From Hyphomicrobiales bacterium (GTDB lineage Bacteria; Pseudomonadota; Alphaproteobacteria; Rhizobiales; Xanthobacteraceae): DNA of 33,182 bases. Shown here one piece after another: positions 24,655-32,097 of the stretch. Both the position numbers and the translations under genes were made by a program. The stretch lies in assembly GCA_017305555.1 (NCBI GenBank), contig JAFKKM010000059.1, forward strand, positions 1-33,182. The letters are read 5' to 3'. Positions within the stretch are counted from its first letter, which is position 1. Each line of letters begins with the position of its first letter. The notes under the pieces were generated by a model. It did no database searches, had not been told where the DNA came from, and was given only the letters and a program-made list of their open reading frames with translations.

Positions 24655-24703
24655 GAGCGTGATCCCGAAAAGTGGAAGCTGGTTTTCGGACAGGATTATG
24701 CTC
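24655..24703. repeat. Short intergenic repeat (GAGCGTGATCC...GCTC type)
   Basis: The element begins GAGCGTGATCCCGAAAAGTG and ends GGATTATGCTC, with inverted ends (GAGC/GCTC). It closely resembles a short repeat I associate with Bradyrhizobium-group spacers and is related in layout to 15825-15863. Confidence 0.6.
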
Positions 24704-24784
24704 GAACGAAAGATAACGACGGGTCTGATTCAACGCCGTTGGATCGGACCTTAAGGGCGGCAAGCGTCAACGCAGCCGGGGCTC

Positions 24785-26305
24785 ATGCGATTTTCCTCCC
24801 TCATCGTCGAACTGATCCGTGCCCGGCCGCGTCTGGTGATGTGGCTCGCGGTGCTGGCGCAGGCCGCGTTGTGGCTGCTGGTGCCGCTCCTGATCTATCG
24901 CAGTCCGCCCGGCGATCTCGCCAACCTGCTGGCGTTCGGCCGCGAATATCAGGTCGGGACCGATCTCGGTCCGCCGTTGGCGTTCTGGCTGGCCGATGTG
25001 GCGTTTCGGCTCGCCGGCAATCACATGTTCGGCGTCTACGTTCTGTCGCAGCTTTGCTTCGTGGTCACCTTCGCGGCGCTCTATGCGCTGGCGCGGGCCA
25101 CCGTTGGCGGGCCTCATGCCGCGCTGGCGGTGCTGCTGACGGTCACCGCGACGGCATTCGGTGCCGCCAATGTCGAATTCGGTCCCGACGTGCTGGCGTG
25201 CCCGCTCTGGGCGCTCATCCTGTGTCATGCGTGGCGGATCATCGGGCAGGGCGATCACCGCGCGTGGTTCGCGCTGTCGATCGAGGCCGGGTTGCTGTTG
25301 TTGACCACTTCGGCCGCCGGATGGCTGTTGCTGCTGGTGGTCGGCTTCGCGCTAATGACGGCACGCGGACGGCGTGCGTTCGGCTCGTTCGATCCGTGGT
25401 TCGCGGCGCTGGTCGTCGCGGTGCTGGTGCTGCCCTATGCGGTGTGGCTGATCCGCGCCGGCACGCTGATCTGGCCGGCCTGGCCTGAGGTCTCGGACCC
25501 GCGCGAACTGGCGCGCACGTGGGGCTGGATGATCGGCGGCCTGCTGCTGGCCTTGCTCGGCATGGCGTTTCTCATCGCGCTCAATTCGCGGGTCGTACAC
25601 CGCAAGCTGCTGCGCGGGCGCGACAGCGCGCCGGGCGTGCGACGGCTGCCGGTCGATCCGCTGGCCCGGCCTTTTGTGTATTTCTTCGCGCTGGCGCCCG
25701 CATTCGTCGGCAGCGTGATCGCGGTGTTATTCAGGTTCGACGTCATTGCCGGCGGCGCCGGCATCGCGCTGCTGATGTCGGGACTTGCGGTCGTGGTGGC
25801 GACCGGCGATCTGATCTATCTGCGCCGCCAGCAGGTCCTGCGCGCGGTCTGGGCGGCGGCGATCGTCGCTCCGGCGCTGGCGTTGCTGGTCATGGCGTTG
25901 ATCCAGCCCTGGATCGGCGCGACGCAGATGCCGACCTCGCTGCCGGGCCACGCCATCGCGAAATTCTTTGGCGACAGTTTCCAGCGCCGCATTAATCGGC
26001 CGTTGCCGGCGGTGGTCGGCGATCCACAGCTTGCCGCGCTGATCGGGCTCGGCCCGTCGCGGCCGCATCTGTTGCTCGCCACCGCACCCGAGCGCGGGCC
26101 ATGGCTGACGCCTGAGAAGTTCAATGAAGTGGGTGGCGTCGTGGTGTGGCGCGCGTCGGATACTGCCGGCACGCCGCCGACGGATATCGCCAGCCGGTTT
26201 CCGGGCCTCGTGCCGGAAGTGCCGCAAAGTTTCGACTGGCTGGTGAACGGCCGCGTTGCGCCGCTGCGGATCGGCTGGGCCATCGTGCGGCCGAAGATGC
26301 CGTAG
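24785..26305 (+). CDS. GT39-like membrane glycosyltransferase
   Basis: A 506-residue membrane protein with about ten hydrophobic segments. The order fits the dolichyl-phosphate-mannose / ArnT-like GT39 superfamily: a first helix (LVMWLAVLAQAALWLLVPLL), then a short periplasmic loop with an acidic region (SPPGDLANLLAFGREYQVGT), GPPLAFWLADVAFRLAG, and later helices and a C-terminal soluble portion (about 400-506). Such enzymes transfer sugars from lipid carriers to envelope lipids or proteins; neither donor nor acceptor is readable here. The ATG 24785 begins the first hydrophobic region. Its stop codon directly abuts that of the convergent uracil-DNA glycosylase gene. Confidence 0.72.
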   Translation: MRFSSLIVELIRARPRLVMWLAVLAQAALWLLVPLLIYRSPPGDLANLLAFGREYQVGTDLGPPLAFWLADVAFRLAGNHMFGVYVLSQLCFVVTFAALYALARATVGGPHAALAVLLTVTATAFGAANVEFGPDVLACPLWALILCHAWRIIGQGDHRAWFALSIEAGLLLLTTSAAGWLLLLVVGFALMTARGRRAFGSFDPWFAALVVAVLVLPYAVWLIRAGTLIWPAWPEVSDPRELARTWGWMIGGLLLALLGMAFLIALNSRVVHRKLLRGRDSAPGVRRLPVDPLARPFVYFFALAPAFVGSVIAVLFRFDVIAGGAGIALLMSGLAVVVATGDLIYLRRQQVLRAVWAAAIVAPALALLVMALIQPWIGATQMPTSLPGHAIAKFFGDSFQRRINRPLPAVVGDPQLAALIGLGPSRPHLLLATAPERGPWLTPEKFNEVGGVVVWRASDTAGTPPTDIASRFPGLVPEVPQSFDWLVNGRVAPLRIGWAIVRPKMP

Positions 26306-27160
26306 TCAGGTCGCGGGCGCGCTCGTAGCGGCGTCGAGCGCTTTCGAAATTGCGCGCAGGTCCTGCCAGGCGAGCCGCTTGTGGATCGGTTGCCGCAGCA
26401 GATAAGCCGGATGGAACATCGCCATCGCACGAATGGTGCGCGTGCCGGTGTCGTAGTTGTGCCAGCGCCCGCGCGTGCGCATGATGCCGTCCTTCAATTC
26501 AAGCACCGCGTGCGACGACGGCTTGCCAAGACATACCAGCACGTCGGGATCGACCAGTTCGATTTGCCGTTTGATGAATGGCAGACAGATTTGCGTTTCC
26601 TGTGGCGAGGGATCGCGGTTGCCCGGCGGTCGCCACGGAATGACATTGGTGATGTAGGCGGTGGTGCGGTCGAGCCCGATGGCGCCGATCATGCGGTCGA
26701 GCAGCTTGCCGGAACGGCCGATGAACGGGATACCTTCAAGGTCCTCGTCGCGGCCCGGTGCTTCGCCCACGAACATGATGCGCGCCTGCGGGTTACCGTC
26801 GGCAAATACCAGCCGTGTCGCGGTCTGCTTCAGCGCGCAGCCGTCGAAGGTTTCCAGCAGCGCCCGCAATGCTTCGAGCGTCGGTGCGGTGCGTGCTGCG
26901 TCGCGCGCCGAAGCAATGGCGACGTCCGGCGCGGGCGCTGTTGCCGCCGGTGCGCGGGGAATCGCCGCCGGCGCGGGGGGAGGGCGACGAATATTGGCGG
27001 TCGGCGCGGCGACTGGCGGCGGGGTTGCGATCTCCGGATCGAGCAGCCGGTTCGGCGGTTCCTCCAGCAAGGCGCAGTCCACCCCGGCTTCGAGGTAAAA
27101 CGCCAGCAGTTCGCGCGCGGTCGGCGGCGGCTCGGCAGTCGGTGGGGACGGGGTGTTCAT
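26306..27160 (-). CDS. Family-4-like uracil-DNA glycosylase, iron-sulfur site incomplete
   Basis: It excises uracil from DNA. The product is 284 residues with a Pro/Ala-rich N-terminal extension (about 1-90) and then the glycosylase domain: MFVGEAPGRDEDLEGIPFIG (about 129-148, the active-site GEAPG motif), NVIPWRPPGNR, and the DNA-intercalating MFHPAYLLRQP (about 248-258). Family 4 enzymes hold a [4Fe-4S] cluster with four cysteines in C-x2-C...C...C spacing. Here C108, C192 and C210 fit three of them, but the first (expected at 105) is Phe. C29 lies in the extension. Alphaproteobacterial relatives may share this loss. The ATG is the complement of 27158-27160. Confidence 0.88.
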   Translation of the reverse strand: MNTPSPPTAEPPPTARELLAFYLEAGVDCALLEEPPNRLLDPEIATPPPVAAPTANIRRPPPAPAAIPRAPAATAPAPDVAIASARDAARTAPTLEALRALLETFDGCALKQTATRLVFADGNPQARIMFVGEAPGRDEDLEGIPFIGRSGKLLDRMIGAIGLDRTTAYITNVIPWRPPGNRDPSPQETQICLPFIKRQIELVDPDVLVCLGKPSSHAVLELKDGIMRTRGRWHNYDTGTRTIRAMAMFHPAYLLRQPIHKRLAWQDLRAISKALDAATSAPAT

Positions 27161-27285
27161 GCGGGGATATTAGGACATCGGCTGTCCGGGGTGAAATATT
27201 CTTCCTGCATTTCCGTGGTTGTTCTTCCGGAAAAAATCGGAAACAAGAGGGCTTAGAAGCATTCTCGTTTGTCTGGGGTGAGAAC

Positions 27286-28944
27286 ATGAGCACCGAAGAG
27301 CTGCCGCCGCGCGAGTCCATGGAGTTTGATGTCGTGATCGTCGGTGCCGGGCCATCCGGGCTGAGCGCCGCAATCCGCCTCAAGCAACTCAACGCCGATC
27401 TGTCCGTCGTCGTGGTCGAGAAGGGCTCCGAAGTCGGTGCGCATATTCTCTCTGGCGCGGTGATGGACCCGACTAATCTCGACAAGCTGATCCCGGATTG
27501 GCGCGAGGACTCGGACTGTCCGCTCAAGACCCAGGTGAAGGACGACCAGTTCTACCTGATGACGAAGACCGGCGGCATCAAGCTGCCGAACTTCCTCATG
27601 CCGCCGCTGATGAACAATCATCATTGCTACATCACGTCGCTTGGCATGGTGTGCCGCTGGTTAGGTGCGAAAGCCGAAGCGCTCGGCGTCGAAATCTATC
27701 CGGGCTTTGCCGCCGCCGAAGTGATCTATGGCGAGAACGGCGAGGTGCGCGGCATCGCGACCGGCGACATGGGCATCGCCAAGGACGGGACGCACAAGGA
27801 TTCCTACACGCGCGGCATGGAACTGCTCGGCAAATACACCTTGTTCGCCGAAGGTGCGCGCGGCAGTCTGACCAAGCAACTGATCGCTAAGTTCTCGCTC
27901 GACAGAAATTGTGAGCCCGGCAAGTTCGGCATCGGCCTCAAGGAAATCTGGCAGATCGATCCTGCCAAGCATAAGAAGGGCACGGTGCAGCATTCGTTCG
28001 GCTGGCCGCTCGACAACAATACCGGCGGCGGCTCGTTCCTCTATCACTATGACGACAATCTGGTGGCGATCGGCTTCGTCGTGCATCTCAACTACGACAA
28101 TCCGTATCTCTACCCGTTCGAGGAATTCCAGCGCTTCAAGACGCACCCGATGATCAGGGATACCTTCGCGGGCGCCAAGCGGCTCGCTTACGGATCGCGC
28201 GCGATCACCGAGGGTGGCTATCAGTCGGTGCCGCGCCTGACCTTCCCGGGCGGCGCGCTGGTCGGCTGCGCTGCGGGCTTCGTCAACGTGCCGCGCATCA
28301 AGGGCATTCACAACGCCATGGCGAGCGGAATGCAGGCCGCCGAACATCTCGTGGCCGCATTGGCCGCCGGCCGCGCCAATGACGAACTGGTCGAATACGA
28401 AAACGGCTGGCGCTCGTCCTCGATCGGCAAGGACCTCTATCCGGTTCGCAACGCCAAGCCGCTGTGGTCGAAATTCGGTACCCTGCTGGGGAACGCGCTC
28501 GGCGGTTTCGATATGTGGTGCAACACGCTCGGCTTCTCGCTGTTCGGCACCATGTCGCACGGCAAGAATGACGCCAAGTCACTCAAGCCGGCGAAGGACT
28601 ACCAGCCGATCGCCTATCCCAAGCCGGACGGCAAGCTGACGTTCGATCGCCTCTCGTCGGTGTTCCTGTCGAACACCAACCACGAGGAAGATCAGCCGCC
28701 TCACCTCAAGGTGAGGGATATGGCCTTGCAGAAGTCGTCCGAACTCGAAGTCTTCGCCGGCCCGTCCAATCGCTATTGTCCGGCGGGCGTCTACGAATGG
28801 GTGGAGGAAAGCACCGGGCCGCGCTTCCAGATCAACGCGCAGAACTGCGTCCACTGCAAGACCTGCGACATCAAGGACCCGAACGGCAACATCACCTGGG
28901 TGCCGCCGGAAGGCGGCGGCGGTCCGAACTACGAAGCGATGTGA
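27286..28944 (+). CDS. Electron transfer flavoprotein-ubiquinone oxidoreductase
   Basis: ETF-QO passes electrons from electron transfer flavoprotein, reduced by fatty acid and amino acid oxidation, to ubiquinone at the inner membrane. The product has 552 residues. The FAD-binding motif is VVIVGAGPSGLSAAIRL (about residues 15-31). The family motifs GAHILSGAV and GYQSVPRLTFPGGALVGCAAG follow. The C-terminal [4Fe-4S] cysteines are C498 (NRYCPAGVYEW), C521, C524 and C527 (QNCVHCKTCDIKDP). The start ATG 27286 has GGGGTGAG just upstream; the open frame to its left overlaps the divergent uracil-DNA glycosylase gene and is not coding. Confidence 0.96.
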   Translation: MSTEELPPRESMEFDVVIVGAGPSGLSAAIRLKQLNADLSVVVVEKGSEVGAHILSGAVMDPTNLDKLIPDWREDSDCPLKTQVKDDQFYLMTKTGGIKLPNFLMPPLMNNHHCYITSLGMVCRWLGAKAEALGVEIYPGFAAAEVIYGENGEVRGIATGDMGIAKDGTHKDSYTRGMELLGKYTLFAEGARGSLTKQLIAKFSLDRNCEPGKFGIGLKEIWQIDPAKHKKGTVQHSFGWPLDNNTGGGSFLYHYDDNLVAIGFVVHLNYDNPYLYPFEEFQRFKTHPMIRDTFAGAKRLAYGSRAITEGGYQSVPRLTFPGGALVGCAAGFVNVPRIKGIHNAMASGMQAAEHLVAALAAGRANDELVEYENGWRSSSIGKDLYPVRNAKPLWSKFGTLLGNALGGFDMWCNTLGFSLFGTMSHGKNDAKSLKPAKDYQPIAYPKPDGKLTFDRLSSVFLSNTNHEEDQPPHLKVRDMALQKSSELEVFAGPSNRYCPAGVYEWVEESTGPRFQINAQNCVHCKTCDIKDPNGNITWVPPEGGGGPNYEAM

Positions 28945-28955
28945 CACGAACGCGT

Positions 28956-28986
28956 GAACGTGACCGGTCAGTCGCCGGCCACGTTC
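28956..28986 (+). other. Hairpin after the ETF-QO gene
   Basis: GAACGTG (28956-28962) pairs with CACGTTC (28980-28986), and CCGG pairs with CCGG inside it, separated by one unpaired base on each side. The loop is 7 bases. It begins 12 bases after the stop codon. No T-tract follows, so it may protect the message end or act with Rho. Confidence 0.45.
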
Positions 28987-29185
28987 CCGCCACAGTGCGG
29001 GTGCCAGCAGGAACAAGCTGAGGCAGGGGCAGTTGCACGGTGAGATGGGTTCGCCGGTTCCGGCCGTCGAGGTCGTCGTCGCCTTGCGGATCAAGGCCAA
29101 ACGCTGCATTGTCGCGCCCTCGGATAGGGCCGTGTCGGTCATGAAACTTGGTCTGTCCGCAAATTCCAGGAGCTGGCTCGTCGTG

Positions 29186-30967
29186 ATGTTCTCTCGTTTC
29201 AAAAGCCTGACGGTAATCGCGCTCGCCGCATCCGCGCTGGTGCTGCCGGGACCGCTGGCGGCGCAGACGCCGGATCATCCGACCGATTCGTCGGCAACCT
29301 TTCCGACGCGTCAGGACTTGCGCGACATGACGGTGGCCGGCAGCTATCTCGCCGCCCGCCACGCCAGCATCGAACGCGATGCCACCGCCGCCGCGGAGTT
29401 TTATCGCTCGGCGTTGCGCAAAGACCCAAAGAACAACGAACTGCTGGACCGCGCTTTCATCTCCTCGCTGGCTGACGGCAATATCGACGAAGCCGTCAAG
29501 CTGGCCGGACGAGTGCTCAAGATCGACAAGTCGAACCGCGTGGCGCGGCTGGTGATCGGCGTTCACGATCTCAAGCAGAAGCGCTACGAGGCGGCGCGCC
29601 GCAACATCAATCAGTCGGTGCGCGGCCCGATTACTGATCTGGTCGCGACGCTGTTGGTGGGCTGGGCCGAATTCGGCGCCGGAAACGCGAAGGGCGCGGT
29701 CGCCGACATCGATAAGCTGACCGGACCGGAGTGGTATCCGGTGTTCAAGGATCTGCACTCCGGCCTGATCATGCAACTGGCCGGCAACGAGAAGGATGCC
29801 GGCGTGCGGCTGGAGCGCGCCTACAAGCTCGACGAGACGGCGCTGCGGGTGATGGATGCCTATGCGCGCTGGTTGTCGCGCGGCAAGGACGGTGCTCCGG
29901 CGGCGGAAGCGATCTACGAGGCGTTCAACAAGAAACTCGCCCGTCATCCGTTGGTGGTCGAGGGCATCCGCGAAACCAAGGCCGGCGCCAAGCTGCCGCC
30001 GTTGGTCGATTCGCCGCAGGCCGGCGCCGCCGAGGCGCTGTACGGCATCGGCGCGTCGCTGACCCGACGTGGCGGCGAAGACCTCGCGTTGGTCTATCTG
30101 CAATTGGCGCTTTACCTGCAACCCAATCACGCATTGGCGCTGCTGTCGCTCGGCGATCTCTATGAGTCGGTGAAGAAGCCGCAGATGGCAATCAAGGTCT
30201 ATGAGCGCGTGCCGGAGCGTTCGGCCCTCCACCGTAACGCGCAGGTGCAGATGGCGACCGATCTCGATGCGTCCGACCGCAGCGACGAGGCGATCAAGAT
30301 TTTGCAAACCGTGACGAAGGATGATCCGAGCGACGTCGAGGCGATCATGGCGCTCGGCAACATCGAGCGCGGTCGCAAGAAGTTCGCCGATTGCGCGGTG
30401 ACCTACACCAAAGCCATCGATCAGTTGACCGGGTCGGAGAACAACAACTGGGTCTATTATTACTTCCGCGGCATCTGCGAGGAGCGTTCCAAGAACTGGG
30501 ATAAGGCCGAACTCGACATGAAGAAGGCGCTCGAACTGAAGCCCGAGCAGCCGCATGTTCTCAATTATCTCGGATACTCGTGGATCGATCGCGGCCTTCA
30601 CCTCGACGATGCCATGAAGATGATCAAGCGCGCCGTCGACCAGCGGCCGGACGACGGCTACATCGTCGACTCGCTCGGCTGGGCTTACTACCGCATCGGC
30701 AACTACCAGGAAGCGGTGAAGAATCTCGAACGCGCCATCGACCTCAAGCCCGAAGATCCGACGATCAACGATCACCTGGGCGACGCTTATTGGCGCGTCG
30801 GCCGCACGCTGGAAGCGCGCTTCCAGTGGGCGCACGCGCGCGATCTGAAGCCGGAAGCGGACGAACTGCCGAAGATCGAAGCCAAGATCGCAAACGGCCT
30901 GCCGGCCGATGAGACACCGGCGGCGGCGTCGGCAGACAAGAAGAAAGACGAAGGCAAGGGCGGCTGA
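29186..30967 (+). CDS. Secreted tetratricopeptide-repeat protein
   Basis: A 593-residue exported protein. Its signal peptide MFSRFKSLTVIALAASALVL ends near AAQ (about residue 27). TPR units fill most of the mature chain: recognisable copies include ATAAAEFYRSALRKDPKNNE, NYQEAVKNLERAIDLKPEDP, and two adjacent ones near 440-500. The last 25 residues are charged and disordered. TPR proteins mediate assembly or protein contacts; a periplasmic or outer-membrane location follows from the signal peptide. GTG 29183 directly precedes the ATG and has better spacing from AGGAG (10 bases), so the start could be either. ispE follows 61 bases later. Confidence 0.88.
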   Translation: MFSRFKSLTVIALAASALVLPGPLAAQTPDHPTDSSATFPTRQDLRDMTVAGSYLAARHASIERDATAAAEFYRSALRKDPKNNELLDRAFISSLADGNIDEAVKLAGRVLKIDKSNRVARLVIGVHDLKQKRYEAARRNINQSVRGPITDLVATLLVGWAEFGAGNAKGAVADIDKLTGPEWYPVFKDLHSGLIMQLAGNEKDAGVRLERAYKLDETALRVMDAYARWLSRGKDGAPAAEAIYEAFNKKLARHPLVVEGIRETKAGAKLPPLVDSPQAGAAEALYGIGASLTRRGGEDLALVYLQLALYLQPNHALALLSLGDLYESVKKPQMAIKVYERVPERSALHRNAQVQMATDLDASDRSDEAIKILQTVTKDDPSDVEAIMALGNIERGRKKFADCAVTYTKAIDQLTGSENNNWVYYYFRGICEERSKNWDKAELDMKKALELKPEQPHVLNYLGYSWIDRGLHLDDAMKMIKRAVDQRPDDGYIVDSLGWAYYRIGNYQEAVKNLERAIDLKPEDPTINDHLGDAYWRVGRTLEARFQWAHARDLKPEADELPKIEAKIANGLPADETPAAASADKKKDEGKGG

Positions 30968-31028
30968 TTGAATAGCCGATTGGCCGCGCCTTAATCGCTC
31001 CCAGGATGGATTTGGATTTGACGGTCGT

Positions 31029-31949
31029 ATGACAACGCACGGCAACATCGATACGGATGTCAAATCCCCCGCATTGGCGGACGAAGCGCGCGCCAAGGTC
31101 AATCTGACCTTGCGGGTGCTCGGCCGCCGCGCCGACGGCTATCACGATCTTGCCAGTCTAGTGGTCTTTGCCGATTGTGCGGATCGATTGACGCTTGAGG
31201 CGGGAGCGGAACTCGGCCTTGCGACCAGCGGTCCGGGCGGTGGCGAGTGCGGCGCCACTTCGGACAATCTGGTGCTGAAGGCAACGCGGTTGCTGATCGA
31301 GCGCGTGCCTGACTTGCAGGTCGGTGTCTTTGCGCTCGACAAGCGGTTGCCGGTCGCGGCCGGGATCGGCGGCGGTTCGGCGGACGCAGCGGCGGCGTTG
31401 CGGTTGCTGGCACGGCTCAATGCGCTCGGGCTCGATGATCCACGCATCATGGAGGCGGCGCGTTTGACGGGGGCTGATGTCCCGGTCTGCCTCGCCTCGC
31501 AAAGTTCGGTGATGACCGGGATCGGCGAACAGTTGTCGTCGGTGCGCGTGCCGAAGATGCCTTGCGTGATGGTCAACCCACGCGTTGCGGTGGCGACGGT
31601 GGAGGTGTTCACCGCGCTCGGCCTACGCAAGGGCGAGATATTGACCGACGTGACCGATGTGGTCCGCTCGCGGAAGTGGCCAACCGAAGAGTCGTCGGTC
31701 GAGGAATGGCTGAAGGCCTTGGGACATGCGGCCAACGACCTTGAAGCCCCGGCGATCAAGATTCAGCCGGTCGTCGGCGACGTGTTGTCGGCGCTCCGCA
31801 ATTTGACTGGTGTGCGGCTGGTGCGGATGTCGGGGTCGGGCGCGACCTGTTTCGCGTTGTTCGATAGCGACGCCGAGGCCCAGACAGCAGGACAGATGCT
31901 GCAATCAAGCCGGCCGCAATGGTGGGTCCACGCCGGTACCCTTGGCTGA
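31029..31949 (+). CDS. ispE: 4-diphosphocytidyl-2-C-methyl-D-erythritol kinase
   Basis: IspE phosphorylates CDP-methylerythritol in the non-mevalonate isoprenoid pathway. The product is 306 residues, a GHMP-kinase fold. The N-terminal ARAKVNLTLRVLGRRADGYH holds the substrate lysine, the ATP-binding motif is PVAAGIGGGSADAAAALRLL, and the third motif is RMSGSGATCFALF. All three are complete. The first 18 residues before the domain are polar and longer than in E. coli. The gene probably shares a transcript with the TPR gene. No terminator is visible after it. Confidence 0.95.
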   Translation: MTTHGNIDTDVKSPALADEARAKVNLTLRVLGRRADGYHDLASLVVFADCADRLTLEAGAELGLATSGPGGGECGATSDNLVLKATRLLIERVPDLQVGVFALDKRLPVAAGIGGGSADAAAALRLLARLNALGLDDPRIMEAARLTGADVPVCLASQSSVMTGIGEQLSSVRVPKMPCVMVNPRVAVATVEVFTALGLRKGEILTDVTDVVRSRKWPTEESSVEEWLKALGHAANDLEAPAIKIQPVVGDVLSALRNLTGVRLVRMSGSGATCFALFDSDAEAQTAGQMLQSSRPQWWVHAGTLG

Positions 31950-32026
31950 AGCCGGTCGGTGTTGTGGCGACACCCTGCTAGGATAGGGGTGCGGAGAGAA
32001 CTCAAGCTACGCTTCGAATAACTTGC

Positions 32027-32053
32027 AATCATTTCGCGAGTCGCGCGATGATT
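32027..32053. other. 27-base imperfect palindrome
   Basis: AATCAT (32027-32032) mirrors ATGATT (32048-32053), and CGCG mirrors CGCG around a central AGT. It lies between ispE and the disrupted regulator. It may be an operator or an mRNA hairpin; there is no T-tract. Confidence 0.4.
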
Positions 32054-32063
32054 GTGCCGACGC

Positions 32064-32091
32064 CCGATTGTCTTGGTCCGATTGTCTTGGC
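32064..32091 (+). repeat. 14-base tandem duplication before the regulator
   Basis: CCGATTGTCTTGGT (32064-32077) is followed at once by CCGATTGTCTTGGC (32078-32091), 13 of 14 bases identical. It ends 6 bases before the ATG of the disrupted LuxR-type gene, in the space where its ribosome site should be. Confidence 0.75.
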
Positions 32092-32097
32092 AGACGT

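Noticed and set aside
28892-31102. 736-codon open frame on the minus strand over the TPR gene
   Set aside because: It is a shadow of the TPR coding sequence. The plus strand has the signal peptide and repeats; the antisense product has no domain.
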